Positions 1 through 7,148 of a stretch of DNA of 43,089 bases are shown piece after piece. A program made the translations under genes and the position numbers. Source of the stretch: Acidimicrobiia bacterium (GTDB lineage Bacteria > Actinomycetota > Acidimicrobiia > Acidimicrobiales > Poriferisodalaceae); assembly GCA_022824805.1 (NCBI GenBank), contig JAJDZE010000193.1, positions 1-43,089 on the forward strand, in the 5' to 3' direction. How positions within the stretch are numbered: the stretch's first letter is position 1; every line of letters starts with the position of its first letter. The notes beneath the pieces are model-generated. The model saw nothing but the letters and a program-made list of their open reading frames with translations, ran no database searches and was not told where the DNA came from.

Positions 1-60
1 CTGGCTGCCAGCGCCCATACTGGGCACTCTTGGATTCCCCGCAACGACAAGGCGATGTGA
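1..60 (+). CDS. Possible C-terminal end of an upstream gene
   Basis: The first 60 bases read without interruption from base 1 to a TGA, ending in the peptide WIPRNDKAM. The stop lies one base before the next start codon, a spacing typical of an operon. Nineteen residues are too few to assign a family, and an open frame this short can arise by chance in high-GC DNA. The call rests on position and tight spacing only. Confidence 0.35.
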   Translation: MAASAHTGHSWIPRNDKAM

Positions 61-61
61 C

Positions 62-1114
62 ATGAAGCTTGCAACCGGTGTCGGCTACTGGGCGGCTGGC
101 CCGCCGCCTGATGCGTTGGAGACGCTGCAACTCGCCGAGCAGCTCGGCTTTCATTCCTTCTGGACCGCGGAGGCCTACGGCTCCGATGCCCTGACGCCGC
201 TGGCATGGTGGGGCAGCCACACCGAGCGCATCGGGTTGGGCACCGGCATCATCCAGATCTCTGCACGCACTCCGGCCGCTGTGGGCATGGCGGCGATCAC
301 CATGGACCACCTCAGCGGCGGCAGGTTCATCCTGGGGCTCGGCGTGAGCGGTCCGCAGGTGGTCGAAGGCTGGTACGGACAGCCCTATCCCCGCCCGCTG
401 GCACGCACCCGGGAGTACATCGAGATCGTCCGGGCGATCCTCGAACGAGACAAGCCGGTGAGCTTCAGCGGCGACCACTACCAGATGCCCTTCCCGGGGG
501 GCATGGGCCTCGGCAAGCCGCTGAAGTCCACCGTGCACCCGCTGCGGGCAGACGTGCCGATCTACCTCGGCGCAGAAGGCCCCCGCAATGTGGCCTTGGC
601 AGGCGAGCTGTGCGAGGGCTGGCTGCCGCTGTTCTTCGCCCCCAAGGACAACCAGTTCTACGCGGATGCGCTGAACGCCGGCTTCGCCGCGGCGGGCAAA
701 CCGCTCGTCGGCGACGACGGGCGAATCCCTGACGATGCCGACTTCGAGGTCGTGTGCCCGATCAGCGTGGTGCCCGACGACGACTTCGAGCGAGCGGCCA
801 ACCGCATCCGCCCCATGCTGGCGCTGTACATGGGCGGGATGGGTGCCCGCGATGCCAACTTCCACTACGACGTGTTCTGCCGGATGGGCTACCAGCACGT
901 CGCCGACGAGGTGCAGGACATGTACCTCACCGGCCACAAGCAGGAGGCAGCGGCGACCATCCCGATCGAGCTGGTCGAGGAGGTCGCGCTGATCGGCCCG
1001 ATGGACAAGATCGCGGCAGACCTGCGGCGCTGGGACGACACCGTGGTGACCGTGCTGCAGCTCTCCGGCCCGCCGACGCTGTTGGCGGCCATGGCCGAAC
1101 TCGTCGCCGACTGA
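62..1114 (+). CDS. LLM-class (luciferase-like) F420-dependent oxidoreductase
   Basis: A 350-residue TIM-barrel protein of the luciferase-like monooxygenase superfamily. The N-terminus (MKLATGVGYW, then ETLQLAEQLGFHSFWTAE), the IGLGTGI strand near residue 60 and the GGRFILGLGVSGPQVVEGWYG segment near residues 86-108 are standard for the actinobacterial branch that uses coenzyme F420 rather than FMN. Length is normal for the family. The substrate cannot be read from sequence. It leads a same-strand run with a short-chain dehydrogenase, a sulfatase and a VOC protein, so a role in breaking down an organic substrate is plausible. F420 use is inferred from family resemblance, not from a diagnostic residue. 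Confidence 0.88.
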   Translation: MKLATGVGYWAAGPPPDALETLQLAEQLGFHSFWTAEAYGSDALTPLAWWGSHTERIGLGTGIIQISARTPAAVGMAAITMDHLSGGRFILGLGVSGPQVVEGWYGQPYPRPLARTREYIEIVRAILERDKPVSFSGDHYQMPFPGGMGLGKPLKSTVHPLRADVPIYLGAEGPRNVALAGELCEGWLPLFFAPKDNQFYADALNAGFAAAGKPLVGDDGRIPDDADFEVVCPISVVPDDDFERAANRIRPMLALYMGGMGARDANFHYDVFCRMGYQHVADEVQDMYLTGHKQEAAATIPIELVEEVALIGPMDKIAADLRRWDDTVVTVLQLSGPPTLLAAMAELVAD

Positions 1115-1174
1115 GCGGGCGGCACAGTCCCCGACACTGAACCGCGCGAGGCGCTGATCGAAAGGCAACCGAAC

Positions 1175-1933
1175 ATGGACCTGACAGGAAAGATGGCCGT
1201 CGTCACCGGGGGTTCCGGCGACATCGGGCGTGCCATCTGCGAAGCGCTGGCTGCGGCCGGCTCTGACGTGATCGTGACCTACGTGGGCGATCAGGACCGT
1301 GCCGAAGCCAGCGCCGGGCTGGTGCGCGACGCCGGCCGGCAGGCCAGCATCGTGCAGCTCGACCAGCGCGACGAGGCGTCGATCGACGCAGCGGCCGCCG
1401 CGATCGCCGAGCACGGGCGTTGCGATGTGCTGGTCAACAACGCGGCATGGAACATCGGCATCCCATTCAGAAATCTCGAGACGCTCGACTCGGCGACGTG
1501 GGACCGAGTGCAGGAGACCAACCTGCGCGGCCCCTACCTGCTGACACGGGCGCTGGCCGAGCTGCTGGCTGCCGACGGTGGCGGGCGGGTCGTCAACATC
1601 GCCTCGGTGGGCGGCCTGTTCCCCGGTTCGAGCAGCATCGCCTACAGCTGCTCCAAGGCTGGCCTCATCCACCTCACCCACTGCCTGGCCGTGGCAATGT
1701 CGCCTTCGGTCACGGTGAACTGCGTGGCACCGGGCCTCGTCGAAGGCACCCGCATGGCGGCCCGCCTGCCCGACGAGGTCTCCGAAGGCGCCCGCCGAGG
1801 TGCGCTACTGGGCCAAGTGGGCAGTCCGATAGACATCGCCAACGCCACAGTCATGCTGTGCGAGGCCGAGTCGATCACCGGCCAGACCGTGGTGGTCGAC
1901 GGCGGCAACCCAGCCGCCATGAACTTCGGCTGA
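1175..1933 (+). CDS. Short-chain dehydrogenase/reductase (classical SDR)
   Basis: A 252-residue NAD(P)-dependent oxidoreductase with a Rossmann fold. The cofactor loop TGGSGDIG is at residues 11-18 (classical TGxxxGxG), NNAA is near residue 88, the catalytic Ser lies in NIASVGG, and YSCSK supplies the YxxxK pair. The C-terminus ITGQTVVVDGG is the usual SDR ending. A GAAAGG ribosome-binding site lies upstream of the ATG. It sits 60 bases after the LLM gene and 55 bases before the sulfatase, probably in the same transcript. Family assignment is firm; substrate is unknown, with a hydroxy- or ketoacyl or alcohol substrate possible from the neighbours. Confidence 0.92.
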   Translation: MDLTGKMAVVTGGSGDIGRAICEALAAAGSDVIVTYVGDQDRAEASAGLVRDAGRQASIVQLDQRDEASIDAAAAAIAEHGRCDVLVNNAAWNIGIPFRNLETLDSATWDRVQETNLRGPYLLTRALAELLAADGGGRVVNIASVGGLFPGSSSIAYSCSKAGLIHLTHCLAVAMSPSVTVNCVAPGLVEGTRMAARLPDEVSEGARRGALLGQVGSPIDIANATVMLCEAESITGQTVVVDGGNPAAMNFG

Positions 1934-1988
1934 GCCGGCCGCACCGCCCCGGCCACTCCGCCGCCCACACCATCGACGGGAGATCGCC

Positions 1989-3614
1989 ATGACCGCAGCC
2001 GCCAACGGCGCTCCGGAGCAGCCGAATGTGCTGTTCATCATCACCGACCAACAGCGCGCCGATCACACCGGCTTCGGCGGCAACGAGGTGGTACGCACGC
2101 CCAACCTCGACGCGCTGGCGGCCCGGGGAATGGTGTTCGACAACGCCTGGGTGGCCAATCCGATTTGCATGCCGAACCGCTCCACGATCATGACCGGACG
2201 CATGCCCAGCGCGCACGGCGTGGTCTTCAACGACCGGTCGCTCGAGCCGGGCGCCAACACCCACGTCCGGCAGTTCCGGGCGGCTGGCTACCGCACAGCG
2301 CTCATCGGCAAGTCGCACCTGCAGCACGGAATGTCCCGTAACGCGGGGCTACCGACGGGTGCGCCCGCCGGCGCAGTCGACCAGTACTGGCCGGCGGGTT
2401 GGGACACGCTCGAAGATGCAGAGCGCTACGTGAACGGAGCTCCCAAGTTCCCCGACAGCTTCTACGGATTCGAACATGTCGAGATGGCTATCGACCATGG
2501 TGCACGCGTCAGCGGTCACCACCTGCTGTGGGCACTCGACCGCGGCGGCCGCCTCGAAGACCTCATGGTGCCGTTGACGCCAGAGTCGCCGGCGCGGCGC
2601 CGCTCAGAACGCTGGTGGCAGGTGTACGAACCGTCCTACGGGCCGGAGCTGCACTCCACGACGTTCGTCACCGAGCGCACCATCGCCTTCATCGAAGACG
2701 CAGCCACCCAAGGCGGACCGTGGCTGGCGTGGGCCTCCTTTCCCGACCCGCACCACCCGATGACGCCGCCCGGCGAGTGGTTCGACCGTCACCGTCCCGA
2801 CGACATGGAAGTCCCGGTCTCGGTCGACGATCCGCTGGATGGTGCTCCAGAATATGTGCAGCGCATCAGCCAGCTACACCCGAGCAGGCAGCGCGGCTGG
2901 GTCACGCCGTGCGGCGTGGCCGGCGACCACCAGATGCTGCGGGAGGCCTTGGCTGCCACCTACGGGATGATCGAGATGATCGATGACGGCATCGGCCAGA
3001 TCCTGACTGCGCTCGACCGGCTCGGCCAGACCGGCAACACCATCATCGTGTTCACCAGCGACCACGGCGACATGATGGGCGACCACGGGCTGATGCTGAA
3101 GGGCTTCCTGCACTACCGCGGCACCCTTGCAGTGCCGTATGTCATCGTCGACCCGCGGCGCTCGCCAGGCCGCACCCAATCGCTGGCCGGCAGCATCGAC
3201 CTGGGGCCGACGCTGCTGGAGCTTGCCGATGTTCCCGGCTACGACGGCATCGGAGGCCGCAGCCTCGTGCCCATCCTGGACGACCCCGCGGCGTCTGTGC
3301 GTGACGACGTGCTCATCGAAGACGACTTCCCCGGCGCGCTGACGATGGACATCTTGACACCGGTCAAGACCCGAACCCTCGTCACCGCCGACCTGCGACT
3401 GACCCGCCACAGCGACGGTGCCGAGCAGCTCTTCGACACAGCGGCCGACCCCGACGAGATCGCCCCGCTCGGCCACAGCGAGCCCGCACGTCGTGCCGAG
3501 ATGTACGAACGCCTGGCTGCTGCCCTGATCGAAGCCGACGACATCGCCCGCGGCATGCCCCTGAACCCGCCCTCTGCCTCGCCCAACGGGAGCGAATCCT
3601 CCTTTCGCGCGTAG
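1989..3614 (+). CDS. Type I sulfatase (arylsulfatase/choline-sulfatase-like)
   Basis: A 541-residue alkaline-phosphatase-superfamily hydrolase expected to cleave sulfate esters. The sulfatase signature CMPNR (residues 60-64) followed by STIMTGR fits CxPxR, whose Cys is converted to formylglycine in active enzymes. Metal-binding regions are visible as IITDQQRADHTG near the N-terminus and TSDHGDMMGDHG near residue 357. No signal peptide is seen, so it is probably cytoplasmic. A GGGAG ribosome-binding site precedes the ATG. No formylglycine-generating enzyme gene lies in the window. The natural ester is unknown, and phosphonate-ester hydrolases share the same signature. Confidence 0.92.
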   Translation: MTAAANGAPEQPNVLFIITDQQRADHTGFGGNEVVRTPNLDALAARGMVFDNAWVANPICMPNRSTIMTGRMPSAHGVVFNDRSLEPGANTHVRQFRAAGYRTALIGKSHLQHGMSRNAGLPTGAPAGAVDQYWPAGWDTLEDAERYVNGAPKFPDSFYGFEHVEMAIDHGARVSGHHLLWALDRGGRLEDLMVPLTPESPARRRSERWWQVYEPSYGPELHSTTFVTERTIAFIEDAATQGGPWLAWASFPDPHHPMTPPGEWFDRHRPDDMEVPVSVDDPLDGAPEYVQRISQLHPSRQRGWVTPCGVAGDHQMLREALAATYGMIEMIDDGIGQILTALDRLGQTGNTIIVFTSDHGDMMGDHGLMLKGFLHYRGTLAVPYVIVDPRRSPGRTQSLAGSIDLGPTLLELADVPGYDGIGGRSLVPILDDPAASVRDDVLIEDDFPGALTMDILTPVKTRTLVTADLRLTRHSDGAEQLFDTAADPDEIAPLGHSEPARRAEMYERLAAALIEADDIARGMPLNPPSASPNGSESSFRA

Positions 3615-3617
3615 CCT
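3612..3617 (+). promoter_or_regulatory. Candidate -10 element for the VOC gene
   Basis: TAGCCT fits the actinobacterial TAnnnT -10 pattern and ends 8 bases before the VOC ATG at 3626, with no Shine-Dalgarno sequence between. It overlaps the sulfatase stop codon. This suggests an internal promoter giving a leaderless transcript. The -35 region is not recognisable. Confidence 0.35.
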
Positions 3618-3625
3618 CACCCGCC

Positions 3626-4471
3626 ATGCCGACCGACACCCTCGTCATGGATCACGTCGCCGTGGTCAGCGACCGTGCCTGGGACAACGTGATCCGCTAC
3701 TCGCGTGATCTGGGCGGGCGCTGGATTGGCGGGCCTGACAACGATCCGTCGTCGGACGCAGGCGACGACTTCTACTTCTGTCAGGTCGCGTTCGAGGGCG
3801 GCACCCGGGTCGAGATTCTGGAGCCGGTCCCTGGCGAGGGCAGCGACTTTCTGCGGCGCTTCCTGGCGCGCAACGGACCAGGTACGCACCACTTCACGTT
3901 CAAGACGCCCGACTTCGCCGACACCGTCGGCGCGCTCGGCGACGCCGGTTACAACGTCATCGGGGTCAACGAGGAAAGCCCCACGTGGAAAGAAGCGTTC
4001 CTGCACCCCAAGGACAGCTGGGGCATGGTCATCCAGGTCGCCTGGGCAGGCGGCGATGGCTGGGACGACGCCCCGCCGCTACCGCCAACCCGTCACGCAC
4101 AGTCCACGTCGCTGGCGACGGTGGTCCATCTGGCATCCGATGTGCAGGCTGCCGCCGCGCTGTTCAGCGGACCGCTCGGCATGGAGCAGGCCGACGAGTG
4201 GAAGGATCCCAACGTCGGGGCCGGCGTCGACCTGCGCTCGGGTCCGTGGAACCTGAAGCTCATCCAGCCGACCGAGGCCAACTTGGCCCACTGGATGGGC
4301 AACCGGCCCGGCCGCCTGCAGCTCCTGCACTTCCAGCTCGACGACCCCGGCCTCGTCCCCGGCGCGCAACGGGTGGGCGCGTGCGGCGGAGGCGAGCAGC
4401 AGGACGCGATGTTCATGGTGCCGCCCGAGCACAACCTGGGCGTGCGTCTCATGCTCACCGAGCACAACTGA
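3626..4471 (+). CDS. VOC-superfamily protein with two glyoxalase-like domains
   Basis: A 281-residue protein with two vicinal-oxygen-chelate modules, roughly residues 6-135 (MDHVAVVSDRAWDNVIRYSRDLG; GTHHFTFKTPDF; later KDSWGMVIQV) and 152-280 (TVVHLASDVQAAAALFSGPLGM; LLHFQLDD). His and Glu residues in these strands are the usual metal ligands of VOC lyases, epimerases and ring-cleavage dioxygenases. Length fits a duplicated-domain member. The exact reaction cannot be given. It begins 11 bases after the sulfatase stop, supporting a shared catabolic function. The ATG at 3626 is chosen because the first beta strand starts immediately after it. Confidence 0.82.
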   Translation: MPTDTLVMDHVAVVSDRAWDNVIRYSRDLGGRWIGGPDNDPSSDAGDDFYFCQVAFEGGTRVEILEPVPGEGSDFLRRFLARNGPGTHHFTFKTPDFADTVGALGDAGYNVIGVNEESPTWKEAFLHPKDSWGMVIQVAWAGGDGWDDAPPLPPTRHAQSTSLATVVHLASDVQAAAALFSGPLGMEQADEWKDPNVGAGVDLRSGPWNLKLIQPTEANLAHWMGNRPGRLQLLHFQLDDPGLVPGAQRVGACGGGEQQDAMFMVPPEHNLGVRLMLTEHN

Positions 4472-4477
4472 CAGCCA

Positions 4478-5242
4478 CTACTCCCCAGCAGGCGGCACCC
4501 AGAGGTCTACTGGCACCAGACAGAGGCGGCGGCCAGCGATCGGGGCTGGGTGAGCGGTGGCATCCCGATGACGGCAGCGGTCGCTGGCGGACGTTGTGAT
4601 GATCTCATCGAGCACGCCGTCGGTCTGCGGCCAGTCGCACCCCACCGTGAACAGCGTGCCATCGGGATCAAACCAGAAGCACTCCCCCACCTCGAGCGCC
4701 GCAACCCTGGATTGATCGACGTTGTCGCTGGCGGTCATATAGGCGCTGGCCACGAAGATCACCATGCCCACCACCGCAATCGCCGCCCACGGCAGCACCC
4801 GCACCACCAGCGCCGCGCTGCGGTGACGGACCACGAAGCCGCCCGGACCACCGGGCTCCACCGTGGCGCCGCTGCGTTCGTGAGCCCACGGATCACCGAG
4901 GTCGGGCTCACGCGGCTCAGTGCCCGCGCTCGACGCCGGCCGCGCCGCGGTCGCCGCTCCGGCCGCATGGCCGCCAGCGGCGCCCGAAGGCCGACTGCGG
5001 GCCTCCAGTTCGGCTCGCTCGGCGTCATAGGAGCGGCGCGAGTCGGCGGAACCGAGGACGCGCCACGCTTCGTTCACCGACCGCATCCGGCTGTCGGAAC
5101 GCTCGCTCTGAGCTTCTGTGACATCGCCGCGCCGATCAGGATGATCGGCCCGCGCTGCCCGGATCCACGCTCGCCGTATCTCGGCGGTGTCGGCGTCCGG
5201 GCGTACTCCCAGCGTCGCGTAATGATCGGGCAACTTGGCCAC
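4478..5242 (-). CDS. Membrane-anchored J-domain (DnaJ-like) protein
   Basis: About 254 residues from a GTG at 5242 with a GGGAGG ribosome-binding site just upstream; the frame is open further up, but the J domain begins at this start (LPDHYATLGV). J-domain residues are 6-75 with the Hsp70-stimulating HPD at 34-36. A low-complexity Ala/Gly/Pro/Ser linker follows, then one hydrophobic span near 145-168, then about 85 outward-facing residues with four Cys (GECFWFDPDG, FTVGCDW, DRCRHR, RRLCLVP) recalling small extracellular septum-formation-type domains. Cytoplasmic J domain with extracytoplasmic tail is inferred. It is convergent with the VOC gene (6 bases apart) and divergent from the thiolase-like gene. 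Confidence 0.8.
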   Translation of the reverse strand: MAKLPDHYATLGVRPDADTAEIRRAWIRAARADHPDRRGDVTEAQSERSDSRMRSVNEAWRVLGSADSRRSYDAERAELEARSRPSGAAGGHAAGAATAARPASSAGTEPREPDLGDPWAHERSGATVEPGGPGGFVVRHRSAALVVRVLPWAAIAVVGMVIFVASAYMTASDNVDQSRVAALEVGECFWFDPDGTLFTVGCDWPQTDGVLDEIITTSASDRCRHRDATAHPAPIAGRRLCLVPVDLWVPPAGE

Positions 5243-5472
5243 CGGAGGCCTCCCACCGGCGACGCTACTTGCGCCTGCCGACCACACGGCCACCCCAAGC
5301 CATTGCCGGGCGAGGCTCGCTACTGTGCACGGGAAACCGGACCGGGGACGCGAGCCATCCAACCTGTGGACCAACCGCAGCAGGCCGGTCCGGCAGAAGC
5401 ATTCACCGCGAGCCGCCGAGCGTCCTCGGCACGCAGCAACCGTCAAGCGAGTCAACACGAGGCAGAACTGAC

Positions 5473-6951
5473 ATGACGAACAGCAACATCCCGCCCCGCA
5501 CCCCCGTTCTTGTGGGCGCTGGACAGTTCAAGCAGCGCCCTGAGGTTCCCGTCGACGCGCTCGAACCGGTCGCCATGATGGCCGAGGCACTGGCCGCGGC
5601 TGCGCAAGATGCTGGCGCACCGGGGCTGACCAGCCGAGCCACCCACACCTGGGTCGTGAAGGGCGCCTGGCCCTATTCCGACCCGGCCGCATTGCTCAAC
5701 GAGCGCTTCGGGGCCAGCGGCAAGACCGGGCTGTCCACCGACGGCGGCAACACACCGCAATCGCTGGTGAATGAAGCCTGCCGACGCATCAGCACCGGCG
5801 AAGCCGACATTGTGCTGATCGCCGGGGCGGAAGGCATCTGGAGCCGACGCCGAGCGCGTCGGGCAGAGCAGCGCATTCCCTACACCGACCAGAGCGACGT
5901 GCTGCCCGACGAATACCTCGGCAAAGACGTCGTGATGAACAACAAGGTGGAAGCCGAACGCGGCCTGAGAGACCCGATTTGCCTCTACCCGGTCTTCGAG
6001 TCGGCCTTTCGTGCGTCGCGAGCCGAGTCGATGGACGGCCATCGCGACCGCGTTGCCGCGATGTGGGAGAAGTTCAACCAGGCAGCGGTGGCCAACCCGT
6101 ACTCATGGGTGCGAACGCCCATGACCGCAGAGGAGATCCGCAACCCGAGCCCCAGCAACCGGCTCGTCGGCTTCCCCTATACGAAATCGATGAACTCCAA
6201 CTGGGATCTCGACTTGGCCGCAGCGCTCATCGTGTGCTCCGCGGAGGCGGCGACGGCAGCGGGGGTGTCCGCCGACCGCTGGGTATTCCCCCATGCCGGC
6301 ACGGACGGGCGCGACACCGACTTCGTGTCCAACCGGGGCGATCTGCACAGCTCGCCCGCCATCCGGGTGGCGGGCCGGCGGGCGATGGAGCTGGCGGGCG
6401 TGGACGTCGACGACATCGACTACGTCGACCTGTACTCGTGCTTCCCCTCCGCGGTGCAGATCTCGGCCACCGAGCTGGGCCTCGGCCTTGAGCGCGACCT
6501 GACGCTCACCGGCGGGCTCACCTTCGCCGGCGGGCCGCTCAACAACTACGTCACCCACTCCATCGCCACGATGGCCAACACACTGCGCGAGAACCCGGGC
6601 AGCATCGGGCTGTGCTCGGCGAACGGCGGCTACCTCACCAAGCACGCCTTCGGCGTCTACTCGACTACGCCGCCTGCCGACGGCTTCCGCCATCAAGACT
6701 GCCAACACGAGATCGACCGGTTTCCATCGGTCGAGTTGGACGACGACTACAGCGGCGACGCCACAATCGAGGCGTACACCGTCATGCACGGCCGGGAGGC
6801 GCCCGAAGTGGCCTTGGCAGCGGTGCGGACGCCGAACGGGCGGCAGTGGGCGCGCAGCAGCGACCCTTCGCTCATGGACGAGATGACGCAGACCGAGTTC
6901 GTCGGCACTGACGTCGTCATCAGCGACGCATTCGAGTTCGCCCCGGCCTGA
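5473..6951 (+). CDS. Thiolase-like protein lacking the nucleophilic Cys
   Basis: A 492-residue thiolase-fold protein of the acetyl-CoA acetyltransferase-like group common in Actinobacteria. The ATG at 5473 is preferred to upstream in-frame codons because PVLVGAGQ (residues 11-18) is the first thiolase strand. At the position of the catalytic Cys of true thiolases it has GGNTPQSLVN (91-100), with no Cys. The His-containing segment GGPLNNYVTHSI and the C-terminal CSANGGYLTKHA are kept. The C-terminal extension (VELDDDYSGDATIEAYTVMHGR) matches an extra OB-like domain seen in such proteins. Thiolytic cleavage by the classical mechanism looks unlikely; hydrolysis, retro-Claisen or CoA-ester binding roles are possible. 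Confidence 0.82.
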   Translation: MTNSNIPPRTPVLVGAGQFKQRPEVPVDALEPVAMMAEALAAAAQDAGAPGLTSRATHTWVVKGAWPYSDPAALLNERFGASGKTGLSTDGGNTPQSLVNEACRRISTGEADIVLIAGAEGIWSRRRARRAEQRIPYTDQSDVLPDEYLGKDVVMNNKVEAERGLRDPICLYPVFESAFRASRAESMDGHRDRVAAMWEKFNQAAVANPYSWVRTPMTAEEIRNPSPSNRLVGFPYTKSMNSNWDLDLAAALIVCSAEAATAAGVSADRWVFPHAGTDGRDTDFVSNRGDLHSSPAIRVAGRRAMELAGVDVDDIDYVDLYSCFPSAVQISATELGLGLERDLTLTGGLTFAGGPLNNYVTHSIATMANTLRENPGSIGLCSANGGYLTKHAFGVYSTTPPADGFRHQDCQHEIDRFPSVELDDDYSGDATIEAYTVMHGREAPEVALAAVRTPNGRQWARSSDPSLMDEMTQTEFVGTDVVISDAFEFAPA

Positions 6952-6967
6952 TCGGGTGCGCGGGCGG

Positions 6968-7064
6968 ATGTCCACAAGACGCCCCCCTATGCACACACAT
7001 TGTCCACAGGACGCGCCCACAGGCGTCGGCGATCTGCGGAGACTTCGCCGCCCCCTTGTGGAAA
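6968..7064 (+). promoter_or_regulatory. Cluster of DnaA-box-like 9-mers upstream of ppk
   Basis: Within about 100 bases are ATGTCCACA (6968-6976), TTGTCCACA (7000-7008, exact match to the high-GC actinobacterial DnaA box) and, on the opposite strand, a TTTCCACAA-type box (7056-7064). The last overlaps the proposed -35 of the ppk promoter. This could bind DnaA to tie expression to replication, or simply be DnaA-titrating DNA. No dnaA or dnaN gene is nearby, so it is not an obvious origin. Confidence 0.45.
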
Positions 7065-7085
7065 GTGACCCCGATTGCGTACTCT
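7056..7085 (+). promoter_or_regulatory. Candidate sigma-70-type promoter of ppk
   Basis: TTGTGG (7056-7061) and TACTCT (7080-7085) are separated by 18 bases, a good fit to an actinobacterial housekeeping promoter. Transcription would start near 7092, giving a leader of about 55 bases before the ppk ATG. Confidence 0.45.
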
Positions 7086-7148
7086 CACGGGCGCAGGGTG
7101 CTTCGCCCCGCTGTGCCTTGCATTGACCGCACAGGGGCTTGAGCCATC

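Noticed and set aside
2399-2986. Long alternative-frame open reading frames over the sulfatase and other genes
   Set aside because: Arg/Pro/Ala-rich translations without domains, fully inside well-supported genes; typical shadows in high-GC DNA.
5269-5472. N-terminal extension of the thiolase-like protein
   Set aside because: The extra 68 residues are low-complexity and overlap the promoter region of the divergent J-domain gene; the conserved fold begins just after the ATG at 5473.
6952-7148. Replication origin
   Set aside because: DnaA-box-like sites are present, but there are only three, with no AT-rich unwinding region and no dnaA or dnaN genes nearby.
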